Position numbers and translations under genes: made by a program
Part shown: one piece after another, positions 19,127 to 27,945 of the stretch
Position numbering within the stretch: the stretch's first letter is position 1
Layout of the letters: each line of letters starts with the position of its first letter
Source of the DNA: Planctomycetota bacterium
GTDB lineage: Bacteria; Planctomycetota; Planctomycetia; Pirellulales; Lacipirellulaceae
DNA: 64,000 nucleotides
Direction: 5' to 3'
Assembly (NCBI GenBank): GCA_013152205.1
Contig: JAADGV010000032.1
Span: 62,001 to 126,000 of the forward strand
Notes under the pieces: model-generated
What the model was told of the DNA's origin: nothing
Database searches by the model: none
Seen by the model: only the letters and a program-made list of their open reading frames with translations

Positions 19127-19915
19127 ATGGACCTCGAAGGTAAAATTGCCCTTGTAACTGGGGCAGGCCAAGGTATTGGCAAGGGGTGTGCATTGGAACT
19201 GGCTCGAAGCGGTGCCGACGTGGTGCTCAACGATCTGCCGGGGAGTACTGCGGCCGCCACAACCGCCGAAGAGATACGTGCCCTCGGTCGAGCTTGCACA
19301 GTTATCGAAGCGGATGTTTTTTCTCGAACCGATCGCGAAAATTTGGTCGACCGAGCGTTAAAAATCGATGGCCGAATAGACATTTTGGTAAGCAATCCTG
19401 CGAGAAGTATCCGCGAGGGCTTTCTTGACCAAGATGCTGACGTCTTCGAGCAGGTAGTCAGCGGAACGCTCGTTAGCAGCTTCCACCTAAGCCAACTCGT
19501 TGCGCGGCACATGGTCCAGCGCAAGGCGGGTGGCAAGATTGTTTTCATTTCAAGTGTTCATGCCCATTCGCCGTACGCCAATAGTGTTGCCTATAACGCG
19601 GCAAAAGCTGGCCTGAATCATATGGCGCGTACGATCGCCACCGAATTGACGCAACATCGGATCAATGTGAATGTGATTGAGCCTGGCTGGATCGATACGC
19701 CTGGCGAGCTGGCCTTGTTTGGAAAAGAAACCATTCTTCGGGAAGGGAAAAAATTGCCCTGGGGACGCATGGGGGCGCCTGAAGAGATAGGCGCGGCGGT
19801 CGCGTTTCTAGCCTCGGATCGGGCCGATTATATCACCGGGGTTGTGTTGCCTGTGGACGGATGTTTCCGCTTTAAGGATTGCCGGATGGGATCTTTGGCT
19901 GAGCTGAAGGAATAG
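19127..19915 (+). CDS. Short-chain dehydrogenase/reductase (SDR)
   Basis: TGAGQGIGKG, active site S...YNAAKAG, 2-bp gap from upstream aldolase. Confidence 0.93.
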   Translation: MDLEGKIALVTGAGQGIGKGCALELARSGADVVLNDLPGSTAAATTAEEIRALGRACTVIEADVFSRTDRENLVDRALKIDGRIDILVSNPARSIREGFLDQDADVFEQVVSGTLVSSFHLSQLVARHMVQRKAGGKIVFISSVHAHSPYANSVAYNAAKAGLNHMARTIATELTQHRINVNVIEPGWIDTPGELALFGKETILREGKKLPWGRMGAPEEIGAAVAFLASDRADYITGVVLPVDGCFRFKDCRMGSLAELKE

Positions 19916-19969
19916 TTATTAGACGCTGGCTTTGGGGCGATGGGCGCTAGTATGGAGAAGTAATTAGTG

Positions 19970-20890
19970 ATGCCAACTGCGTATGAGCTAAAAACTCATC
20001 GAATTTGTGGGGCGGCTGAGGGGCCCCATCTGCTGATCACCGCAGGCGTGCATGGTGATGAGTTTGAGGGGGTTGCCGCGATTCACCGCTTGATGAACTG
20101 CTTAGACGCTGCGGATATCTCTGGCTGCGTTACCTTGGTGCCGGTTGTGAATGAGTCGGCCTATGACCTCCGAGGCCGCTGCGGAAAAGATGGCCTGGAC
20201 TTGGCCCGTACTTGCCCTGGACGCGCTGATGGAAGTCGCACCGAGCAGGTTGCCCATGCTCTTGCCGAACTGATTCAGTCGGCAGACCTTTATATTGATT
20301 TACATGCCGGTGGAGTGGTGATGGACGTCTATCCGCTGGCCGGCTATGGGTTGGTGCAGTCAGCAGACGTGCTTGCCAAGCAGCGCCGGATGGCTGAAGT
20401 TTTTGGGCTGCCCTTAGTCTGGGGGACGACCTCGGATTTGGATGGCCGATCGATGTCGGTCGCCCGTGATGCCGAGGTGCCGGCGATCTACATTGAATAT
20501 CGGGGGGGTGGCCGCTGCGACCCCCGTGGGGTTGATGCGCTGTTTGACGGATGTCGGCGTGTGATGGCGGAGTTTCAAATAATTGACAAGTTCGAACAAC
20601 AACGGAGCCGCTCGGCGGTTTATGAGGATGCTCGACCGGATTCGGGGCATATGCAGAATTGCTACCCGGCCCCGCGCGAAGGGCTGTTCGAACCATCGGT
20701 TCGGCTTGGTCAGCGTGTGGAAGCTGGCGAGTCGATCGGTTGCCTTAGCGATTCGTATTCGGGCAAACGGCAGATGATTGCTGCAACTGAACCAGGGGCG
20801 GTGATCGTCCTGCGAACCTACCCCCGGGTGGATCAAGGCGACTCGTTGGCGGTTGTGCTTGAAGATGCCGAAGAGTTGCCCTCATGTTGA
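19970..20890 (+). CDS. Succinylglutamate desuccinylase/aspartoacylase family protein
   Basis: TAGVHGDEFEGVAAI, DLARTCPG, ADLYIDLHAGG. Confidence 0.9.
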   Translation: MPTAYELKTHRICGAAEGPHLLITAGVHGDEFEGVAAIHRLMNCLDAADISGCVTLVPVVNESAYDLRGRCGKDGLDLARTCPGRADGSRTEQVAHALAELIQSADLYIDLHAGGVVMDVYPLAGYGLVQSADVLAKQRRMAEVFGLPLVWGTTSDLDGRSMSVARDAEVPAIYIEYRGGGRCDPRGVDALFDGCRRVMAEFQIIDKFEQQRSRSAVYEDARPDSGHMQNCYPAPREGLFEPSVRLGQRVEAGESIGCLSDSYSGKRQMIAATEPGAVIVLRTYPRVDQGDSLAVVLEDAEELPSC

Positions 20891-20912
20891 TCGTTGGCAG
20901 TAAGGAAAAGTC

Positions 20913-20974
20913 TTTTGACAGGATGAACAGGATCGGACCGGATAGTCCTGTAAATCTTGTCTATCCTGTCAAAA
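20913..20974. repeat. Compact inverted repeat (TTTTGACAGGATGAACAGGAT / ATCTTGTCTATCCTGTCAAAA)
   Basis: Arms 20913-20933 and 20954-20974, 18/21 complementary. Confidence 0.8.
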
Positions 20975-21032
20975 CAAATTTGGTAAAAGCAATGGTTCGA
21001 CAAGACAGTAAGGAAATAATGAGGAAATCGAA

Positions 21033-22118
21033 ATGAGCCTTTGGCGGTTTGCCGATCATTTACCTGCGGTTGCTGAGCACGCTCGCCTGACCTTGGGCGA
21101 AGGGGATACTCCGCTCGTACGATCGCGAAATATTGGCCCTTCGCTGGGACTTGAGCGACTGTTTTTTAAGATCGAATCGTCAAACCCTACAGGTTCTTAT
21201 AAAGATCGGTTTGCGGCCAGTGCGGTTTCGCATCTGGTGGCGGAGAATGCACCGCTCTGTATTGGCACCTCGAGTGGCAACGCAGGCGCGGCACTGGCGG
21301 CTTATTGTGCGTTGGCCGGCATACGTTGCGTACTGGCCATCGTCGAGTCGGCTCCGAGAGGAAAACTACGCCAGATGTTGGCCTATGGCGCTGAGCTTTT
21401 TCCGATCCAAGGCTTTGGCACCGATGCCGAGAAGACGCGACAAGTAATGGCCGACCTCGAACAGTTGGCAGCCGACAACCATACCCGTGTGCAAATTAGC
21501 GCGTTTAAGTATTCCCCGAAAGGGATGGCCGGAGTCGAGACGATTAGTCGCGAGTTGTGTGAACAGTTAGCCGAGGGGATCGACCATGTGTTTTGCCCAA
21601 CGTCGGGCGGAGGTCTCACCTGGGCGGTTGCTCGGGGGTTTGAGTCGGCTTCGAGCACCCCTGCAATTCATTGCGTGCAGCCATCGGGAAACAACACCGT
21701 CGCAGGGCCACTGCGCGAAGGGGCCGCGCAGGCTTGCTCTTGCGACTGCACGACGACAATCAGCGGCCTACAAGTTGCCAATGTGATTGATGGGAACAAT
21801 ACGCTACACGCTTGCCGTGCGTCGGGCGGCATGGGATACCTAGTGGAGGATGAGCAGGTGTACGCCATGCAGCAGCGATTGGCTCGTGAGGAAGGCGTTT
21901 TTTGTGAGCCTGCCGGGGCTGTTGCGCTTGCTGGTGCTGCCGAGGCGGTTCGCATGGGCGAGTTGGCCAGCGATGCGACAGTTGTCTGCTTGGTGACGGG
22001 TTCGGGGTTCAAAGACGATGCCTCGGTAGAGCGAATGACAGCCGACCTGCTGCGGCCACCCGTCGAATCGGTTGAAGAGCTTGCTCAGGTGGTTAACGAG
22101 TCGCGTTGCATCGAATAG
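21033..22118 (+). CDS. Threonine synthase-like PLP-dependent enzyme
   Basis: LTLGEGDTPLVRSRN, KIESSNPTGSYKDRFA, GTSSGNAGAALAAY. Confidence 0.9.
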   Translation: MSLWRFADHLPAVAEHARLTLGEGDTPLVRSRNIGPSLGLERLFFKIESSNPTGSYKDRFAASAVSHLVAENAPLCIGTSSGNAGAALAAYCALAGIRCVLAIVESAPRGKLRQMLAYGAELFPIQGFGTDAEKTRQVMADLEQLAADNHTRVQISAFKYSPKGMAGVETISRELCEQLAEGIDHVFCPTSGGGLTWAVARGFESASSTPAIHCVQPSGNNTVAGPLREGAAQACSCDCTTTISGLQVANVIDGNNTLHACRASGGMGYLVEDEQVYAMQQRLAREEGVFCEPAGAVALAGAAEAVRMGELASDATVVCLVTGSGFKDDASVERMTADLLRPPVESVEELAQVVNESRCIE

Positions 22119-22181
22119 CATATCCCTTAGGCTTTTTGACATCGGGGCGTATGTAATTTTGCAAAACAAAGGATTCGGACG

Positions 22182-23465
22182 GTGATTAGAGAAGACAAAG
22201 CCGCGATTGCCAGTCGGGATGCTGAGCATGTGCTGATCGTTGGCGGAGGCATCATTGGTGCGGCATGTGCTTATTATTTGGTGCAAGCGGGCCGTCGGGT
22301 GACGATTATCGAGCGAGATGAATTTGGCAATGCCTGTTCGCATGGCAATTGCGGGTACATCAGCCCTTCGCATGTTCCTCCGCTTTGCCGCCCTGGGGCG
22401 ATTTCCAAGACAGTGAAATCGTTGTTCGACCCTGACTCGCCATTTCGTGTCAAACCGAGTCTTAATCTTTCATTATTGCGTTGGCTCTGGCAATTCGCCC
22501 GTCGGTGTAATCATCGCGACATGATGATTGGTGGAGCAGCGCGACATACACTGTTGCAATCGTCCGCAACGCTTTATCGACAGCTTATCGCGGATAAAGA
22601 GCTTGAAGGCTGCGAGTGGCAGACACAGGGCCTCTTGTTTGTTTTCAACACAGAGAAAGAGCAGGCCAATTTTTCGCCGCTTGCCAAGCTGGTCGATGAG
22701 GAGTTTGGCGTGGGGGCCACTTGGTACGACGGCGACCAATTGGTGGCGCTGGAACCTGCGCTCAAGCCAGGGCTGGTGGGAGCTTTTCATTATGAAGACG
22801 ATGCGCATTTGCGCCCGGATCGTTTGGTGGCCGCTTGGCGAGAACGATTAACTCGGGCCGGTGTTGAGATCCATGAGCAGTGTTCGCTAGAAAACTTTGT
22901 CTGCGAAGGCGGCAAGGCGCGGGCCGTTGTCACTTCGCAGGGAGAGATGTCTGCCGACGCCTTTATTGTTGCGACTGGGGCTTGGTCGCCCCATTGGAAT
23001 AAGGCGTTGGGCTGTAAGTTGCCCATTCAACCGGGAAAAGGCCTCTCGATTACCATGCCAAAGCCCCGCATCTGTCCAAAATATCCGATGCTGCTCGAAG
23101 AGTGTCGCGTTGGAGTCACCCCGTTCGAGTCGGGGTATCGGCTGGGGTCGACCATGGAATTCACCGGATACGACGAACGAATCAATCGTCGCCGACTGGG
23201 CTTGCTGAGCAAAGGGGCAAAGCGTTATTTGGTCGATCCTGTTTGCGAGCCGATCGAGGAAGAGTGGTTTGGTTTTCGGCCCATGAGCTGCGATGGGGCT
23301 CCGATTATCGATCGTAGCCCAGCCATGGCAAACGTGATGATTGCCGCAGGGCACAGTATGTTGGGCATGTCGATGTCACCCGCCACGGGCAAACTCGTTA
23401 CAGAAATGCTAACGGGAGCCAAGCCGCACGTAGACCCCCTGCCCTATCGACTTTCACGGTTCTGA
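22182..23465 (+). CDS. FAD-dependent oxidoreductase, D-amino-acid dehydrogenase (DadA)-like
   Basis: VLIVGGGIIGAACAYYLVQAGRRVTIIERDEFGNACSHGNCGYISPSH; GHSMLGMSMSPATGKLV. Confidence 0.9.
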   Translation: MIREDKAAIASRDAEHVLIVGGGIIGAACAYYLVQAGRRVTIIERDEFGNACSHGNCGYISPSHVPPLCRPGAISKTVKSLFDPDSPFRVKPSLNLSLLRWLWQFARRCNHRDMMIGGAARHTLLQSSATLYRQLIADKELEGCEWQTQGLLFVFNTEKEQANFSPLAKLVDEEFGVGATWYDGDQLVALEPALKPGLVGAFHYEDDAHLRPDRLVAAWRERLTRAGVEIHEQCSLENFVCEGGKARAVVTSQGEMSADAFIVATGAWSPHWNKALGCKLPIQPGKGLSITMPKPRICPKYPMLLEECRVGVTPFESGYRLGSTMEFTGYDERINRRRLGLLSKGAKRYLVDPVCEPIEEEWFGFRPMSCDGAPIIDRSPAMANVMIAAGHSMLGMSMSPATGKLVTEMLTGAKPHVDPLPYRLSRF

Positions 23466-23503
23466 AAAACGCAACCTTTCATCCAAGTGAAACAATCTCA
23501 CTA

Positions 23504-23956
23504 TCAGCGGGCCATTTCTTCGGAGTCGATCCAAAGGGTAACGGGGCCGTCGTTGGTGAGGGTGACTTTCATATCCGCACGAAAGCGGCCTGTTTCGACG
23601 GGGATTCCCTGCTGACGGACTTGTTCGACAAACTGCTCGTAGACCCGTTCGGCTTTCTCTGGCGGTGCCGCGGCAATAAAGCTGGGACGACGCCCCTTGC
23701 GGCAGTCGCCGTAGAGCGTGAATTGGCTGACCACCAGCATGGCACCATCGACTTCGATCAGCGAACGGTTCATCTTGCCTTGGTCGTCTGCGAAAATGCG
23801 TAAATTGGCGATCTTTTTTACCAGCCAACGCAAGTCGTCGTCGGTGTCGGATTCGCAAACACCAAGCAGCACGAGCAGACCGACAGCAATCTGGCCGGTG
23901 GTTTGGCCCTCGACCACGACCCGGGCTTCGCTAACTCGTTGGATACAGGCACGCAT
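23504..23956 (-). CDS. dtd: D-aminoacyl-tRNA deacylase
   Basis: [39 protein letters not shown]; start at internal M preferred. Confidence 0.95.
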   Translation of the reverse strand: MRACIQRVSEARVVVEGQTTGQIAVGLLVLLGVCESDTDDDLRWLVKKIANLRIFADDQGKMNRSLIEVDGAMLVVSQFTLYGDCRKGRRPSFIAAAPPEKAERVYEQFVEQVRQQGIPVETGRFRADMKVTLTNDGPVTLWIDSEEMAR

Positions 23957-24081
23957 GGCGGCCAGCATATCGTTGTCTGGCGTTTCCGGCAACTCGCGAA
24001 TCGCGTCCTTGTCGGGTTGAGCGTATCATAGGATAATCAGCGAAAGAGAAACCACCGATGTTGGCCGATGGGAAAAGGATC

Positions 24082-24307
24082 TCACGCAAAGGCGCGAAGG
24101 CGCCAAGAAAGAAACGCCAAAAGAAAAACCAGGATGGACTGGATTATTCTTTCCTTGAATGTTTTGCTTAGAAAATGGCCCGACCCTCTGGGCGGAGTGC
24201 CAGAACGCACAGTAGTGATATGCTCAAGCCTTGTATAATCCCGTCTATCTTGTAAATCCTGTCAACTTTTGGAACCCTGCTCTTTGCGTCTTCGCGCCTT
24301 TGCGTGA
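24082..24307. repeat. ~226-bp intergenic element bounded by a perfect 18-nt inverted repeat
   Basis: TCACGCAAAGGCGCGAAG (24082-24099) and CTTCGCGCCTTTGCGTGA (24290-24307). Confidence 0.85.
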
Positions 24308-24381
24308 GGACGTTTAGTAGTGTGGAGGTCCGTGTTCCACAAATCAAAACACCCCTTCCTTACCCCCAGTTGCCCCACAAA

Positions 24382-25260
24382 ATGACACCGTTTGTTCTGC
24401 TAACTTACTACTGCTTGCTGATCTTTGGCGCGTCGATCGCCGGGGGGATGATCCCGTCTTGGATCCAACTCACGCACCGCCGGATGGAGCTTGCCGTGAG
24501 CTTTGTGGCGGGGGTGATGCTTGGTATCGGGCTATTGCACATGTTGCCTCATGCCCTCGAGCAAGCGAGGCGCAACGCCCCTGACGCGCAGGGCACCGAG
24601 CTTACGATCATGCTATGGGTGTTGGCGGGGCTGCTGACGATGTTTTTCATCGAGCGGTTTTTTTGCTTTCATCATCACGAAGTTGAAGATGGTGAGGTGA
24701 CCTGCCATCACGAACACGATCATGGCCACGATTTAACCTGGAGCGGCGCAGCACTCGGGCTGACATTGCACAGCGTGATCGCTGGCGTGGCATTGGCCGC
24801 GAGCGTGCGGCACGGACACAGCAGTTGGGAGTTGGCGGGGCTGGGTACTTTTCTTGTGATTTTACTGCACAAGCCGTTCGACTCGATGACAATCGCTACG
24901 CTGATGGCCCGCGGCGGCTGGTCGTTGGGGTGGCGGCATGTGGTGAACGGGCTATTTTCGTTGGCGATTCCGCTGGGGGCGTTCATCTTTCACTTTGGCG
25001 TAATGACGAATGACGAGGGCGGAGCGACCCTCGCCTATGCCTTGGCTTTTGCCGCAGGGACGTTTCTGTGCATCGCCTTGAGCGATCTGCTGCCAGAGTT
25101 GCAGTTTCACGACCACGACCGGGGCAAACTCTCCGCCGCTTTGCTGCTGGGGCTGGCGCTCGCCTACGGGGTATGCCGCCTAGAAGCCATTTCGCATCAG
25201 CACCCCCCTGCCCCGCCGAGTGCCAATACGACTGGAGTTGCTGTAGAGGTTACACGCTAA
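24382..25260 (+). CDS. ZIP family metal transporter
   Basis: Multiple TM, His-rich loop HHHEVEDGEVTCHHEHDHGHD, LHSVIAGVALA, HKPFDSM. Confidence 0.92.
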   Translation: MTPFVLLTYYCLLIFGASIAGGMIPSWIQLTHRRMELAVSFVAGVMLGIGLLHMLPHALEQARRNAPDAQGTELTIMLWVLAGLLTMFFIERFFCFHHHEVEDGEVTCHHEHDHGHDLTWSGAALGLTLHSVIAGVALAASVRHGHSSWELAGLGTFLVILLHKPFDSMTIATLMARGGWSLGWRHVVNGLFSLAIPLGAFIFHFGVMTNDEGGATLAYALAFAAGTFLCIALSDLLPELQFHDHDRGKLSAALLLGLALAYGVCRLEAISHQHPPAPPSANTTGVAVEVTR

Positions 25261-25367
25261 GGAAGAGTACTCGCGGTCGACGAAAAACGGTAGGATGGCG
25301 TGCTCGCACCCATCTTCTCTCGTGATTGATGGGTGAACCTGTCGGTGGTAAGGCAATACAAGTAGTA

Positions 25368-25506
25368 GTAGGGTGGGTGTAGCGAAGCGAAACCCACCGT
25401 AATGTATGGCCTGAAAGGTGCGTTACAAGGGAGTGGTGCGTTAACGCTATTTCTACATTAAAACCGAAAAATAAACGCACCGTTTTTTTACGATCACGCA
25501 CCCTAC
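25368..25506. repeat. ~139-bp element bounded by GTAGGGTGGGTG / CACGCACCCTAC inverted repeat
   Basis: 11/12 complementary termini; internal GGTGGGTGTAGCGAAGCGAAACCCACC and GGTGCGTTA words. Confidence 0.65.
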
Positions 25507-25571
25507 TTTACTGTATCCATAGGCTCAATTGTACACCCGTAATATCGGGCAATCAAACACACCACCGAAGC

Positions 25572-25676
25572 CGCAAACGACCAAGCTAACCTGCCCGGTG
25601 CGGCCGGGCAGAGGAAACTGATACTACCATAAGCGCCGCCCGGCAGCACCGGGTCAGGTTGAGCGCCTTGTTATGC
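25572..25676 (-). other. attC: Candidate integron attC recombination site at the 3' end of the FRG gene
   Basis: Outer AAC (25576-25578) / GTT (25670-25672); two 9-nt non-complementary spacers; inner arms AACCTGCCCGGTGCGGCCGGGC (25588-25609) and GCCCGGCAGCACCGGGTCAGGTT (25638-25660), one mismatch and one extra base; FRG stop TAA inside the GCATAAC box. Confidence 0.68.
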
Positions 25677-26456
25677 CCCTTGTTCGTCAGGCAGCATTTC
25701 ATGTTGATAGCGTATGCGTTCAATTAGGCCTGACAACCCGGGGTACAACGACGCCGGATGGATGCCAATACGACAAAGAAGATGCCGCAAAGTGCGGAAA
25801 CAGTCGGCTGGAATCTTGATTTCAGTCAGTCGTAAGTCGGCGTCGGAGAGTTGCTCCTCGAAAGGAAGGAATCCTTTGCCGTTGCGATGATGCACGGTGA
25901 ACAATCCAGATTGAGCTTGGATATATGGAAAGACGTGTTCTGGGAGGTAGATGCGAGTTGTTTCAATCGAAAATGGTGAACATTGTTTTTCAGTGTTCGA
26001 GATTACTTGGGATGATTCGTAACCGTGTGCCCAGACGACTCCGGGTTCTTGTTTGTGCGCGGGCTTACTCACCGCGAACCATAGCGCGGCAAGCGGATTC
26101 TTTGTCCAGTCAAGCAATCTGGTAGGTAGCCCATTGTGTTGTGCAACCGCGAGCCATTGCCATGGCGTTTGCGGAACGTCTGTCAGATACGGAATCGCTT
26201 CGCGTTTGAACTCGTCGAAGATTTCAGTTTCAGTGCGGACGTACTCGGGTACACGTGCGACTGAAGGAAGCAGTGGACAACAGCGTCGTTGGCCACGGAA
26301 GACGACGTCTTCGTTTCCGTAGAGCCACGTTGCGACGGCGATAAAATCGCCGACGGATTCGACACGGTAAACGCGAGGTTTGCCGTCAGTTTTCGATACA
26401 AGGAACTTATCCAACGGTACTCCGTGTTTGCTGGGGCATAACTTGTGATTAGACAC
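25671..26456 (-). CDS. FRG domain-containing protein
   Basis: [51 protein letters not shown] start. Confidence 0.88.
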   Translation of the reverse strand: MSNHKLCPSKHGVPLDKFLVSKTDGKPRVYRVESVGDFIAVATWLYGNEDVVFRGQRRCCPLLPSVARVPEYVRTETEIFDEFKREAIPYLTDVPQTPWQWLAVAQHNGLPTRLLDWTKNPLAALWFAVSKPAHKQEPGVVWAHGYESSQVISNTEKQCSPFSIETTRIYLPEHVFPYIQAQSGLFTVHHRNGKGFLPFEEQLSDADLRLTEIKIPADCFRTLRHLLCRIGIHPASLYPGLSGLIERIRYQHEMLPDEQGA

Positions 26457-26556
26457 AAAAAACGTGGATAAGCGGGGCTTATCTACATGCTTTGTAGATA
26501 AATCGGGGGCTGCGGTCGATACCTTCGATTATCAGAATTCCGCTTCGGCACCGTTT

Positions 26557-27630
26557 TCATCGAGTCTTCCCGGCGGTAGGTGCAAAATCGGCATGACGGG
26601 TTTTTTGCTTTTGTACGGTTGCACCCGAGGGCTCGCTGCGCTGTTGCGGCTCATGCTGCAACCAATCGAGGATACGCCAGTCGAGCCAGCGGAAATCTTC
26701 GTCGCCGTTTCGAGCGGCTAAAAATCCCAGATGTCCGCCGTGGGGCGTGGTGATGATGTCGACCGCAGAACTATGGGCGGACGCCAAGAGCGATTCCACC
26801 GGGACGACCGGGTCGTCTTCGCTCGAAAAGATGGTAACCGGATGGCGGATGGCCTTGAGCTTAGGGCCGGGCGAGGCCTCTTGATAGTAATGATCTGCCG
26901 AGCGAAAACCTCCGCTGGGGGCGATCACCAGCTCGTCGATTTCGCGCAACCGGCGCGGACGGCGCGGCATCACTTCGGGAGCCATCTCAGGAAAGCATTG
27001 CCAACGCGCGAGCGTTTGTTTCCAGAGTATGTTGACAAAAAACTTGTCGTATCGTGTGCCCAAAAACGTATGAAAGTGGCGTTCGACGGCAGCTAAATCT
27101 ACCGGTGGGCAAATAACCAAAGAGCGTTCGAGGTTGCCGACTCGCATGTCTCCTGCTTCGGCAAGCATGTTGAGCGTTTGCGTACCGCCCATCGAAAAGG
27201 CAACCAGGTCGGTTGTTGCCTCGGGGTAGAGCTCGGCAATGAAGTGCAAAGCAGATGCAACGTCGGCGTAACGGCCGCAATGGGTCGGAAGTTTGGCAAG
27301 GCCTTCGCCAGCCCCACAGCCTCGCATATCATTGCGAAACACCCGATAGCCGCGTGCGACAAGCCGCTCGACCATCCGGCACATGTACGTACTAAGATGG
27401 CAGCCACCAAGCCCGTGAACCAAAAAAACGATGGGCGACGAATCCGTTGCATCAGCAGCACAATCTTCGTGGACCACCAATTGGTCGCCGTCTTCCGACT
27501 GGATCTTATGCTGCTGAGCTTGATAGGGCTGGGCACGGCTTGGCCAACGGATGCCAAGGATCGTCTGCGCGTGGCCGTTGGTTATCAACGGGTGAGCCGG
27601 AAACGCCCATTGTTCGCGATGGTGAACCAT
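26557..27630 (-). CDS. YheT-like alpha/beta hydrolase
   Basis: FVLVHGLGG-type motif (IVFLVHGLGGCHLSTYM), FRNDMRGCGAGEGLA, VAFSMGGTQTLNML. Confidence 0.92.
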   Translation of the reverse strand: MVHHREQWAFPAHPLITNGHAQTILGIRWPSRAQPYQAQQHKIQSEDGDQLVVHEDCAADATDSSPIVFLVHGLGGCHLSTYMCRMVERLVARGYRVFRNDMRGCGAGEGLAKLPTHCGRYADVASALHFIAELYPEATTDLVAFSMGGTQTLNMLAEAGDMRVGNLERSLVICPPVDLAAVERHFHTFLGTRYDKFFVNILWKQTLARWQCFPEMAPEVMPRRPRRLREIDELVIAPSGGFRSADHYYQEASPGPKLKAIRHPVTIFSSEDDPVVPVESLLASAHSSAVDIITTPHGGHLGFLAARNGDEDFRWLDWRILDWLQHEPQQRSEPSGATVQKQKTRHADFAPTAGKTR

Positions 27631-27945
27631 GACAAAGCAAGCAGCTTGAGTGATGCGTTGGAAGTCGAAGCGGCGCTATTCTAACCCGAAGAATTGGTCA
27701 CGGGTAGCCAAATCGTCCTGGCGGTGGCACCCAGTCGAACCGATATTCTTCCTATTTTACGCAAACGCCACGAGCCGTGCATTTCCCCATGCTTCGCTGA
27801 TCGCAGCGATCGGTTGCCCCGTCGAGTTGATGACTGCTGGCACCCGAAACTAGATAAAGCTGCGCCGCGCGAGTTCGCGACCCGATGGCGGCACCGTTTT
27901 TTGGAAATCACGACCACGCTTTTTTGGGAAAGTTGTACTAGAGCC

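Noticed and set aside
20130-20696. 188-aa minus-strand ORF
   Set aside because: Antisense to the AspA/AstE-like gene; composition indicates shadow ORF.
19970-22118. Ectoine/hydroxyectoine degradation operon
   Set aside because: Deacylase and PLP enzyme are suggestive, but DoeA-type hydrolase and cyclodeaminase partners are absent, and the PLP enzyme reads as threonine synthase-like.
25368-25506. Possible CRISPR-like or tandem repeat array
   Set aside because: Words recur but spacing is irregular and copies are inverted; no repeat-spacer periodicity.
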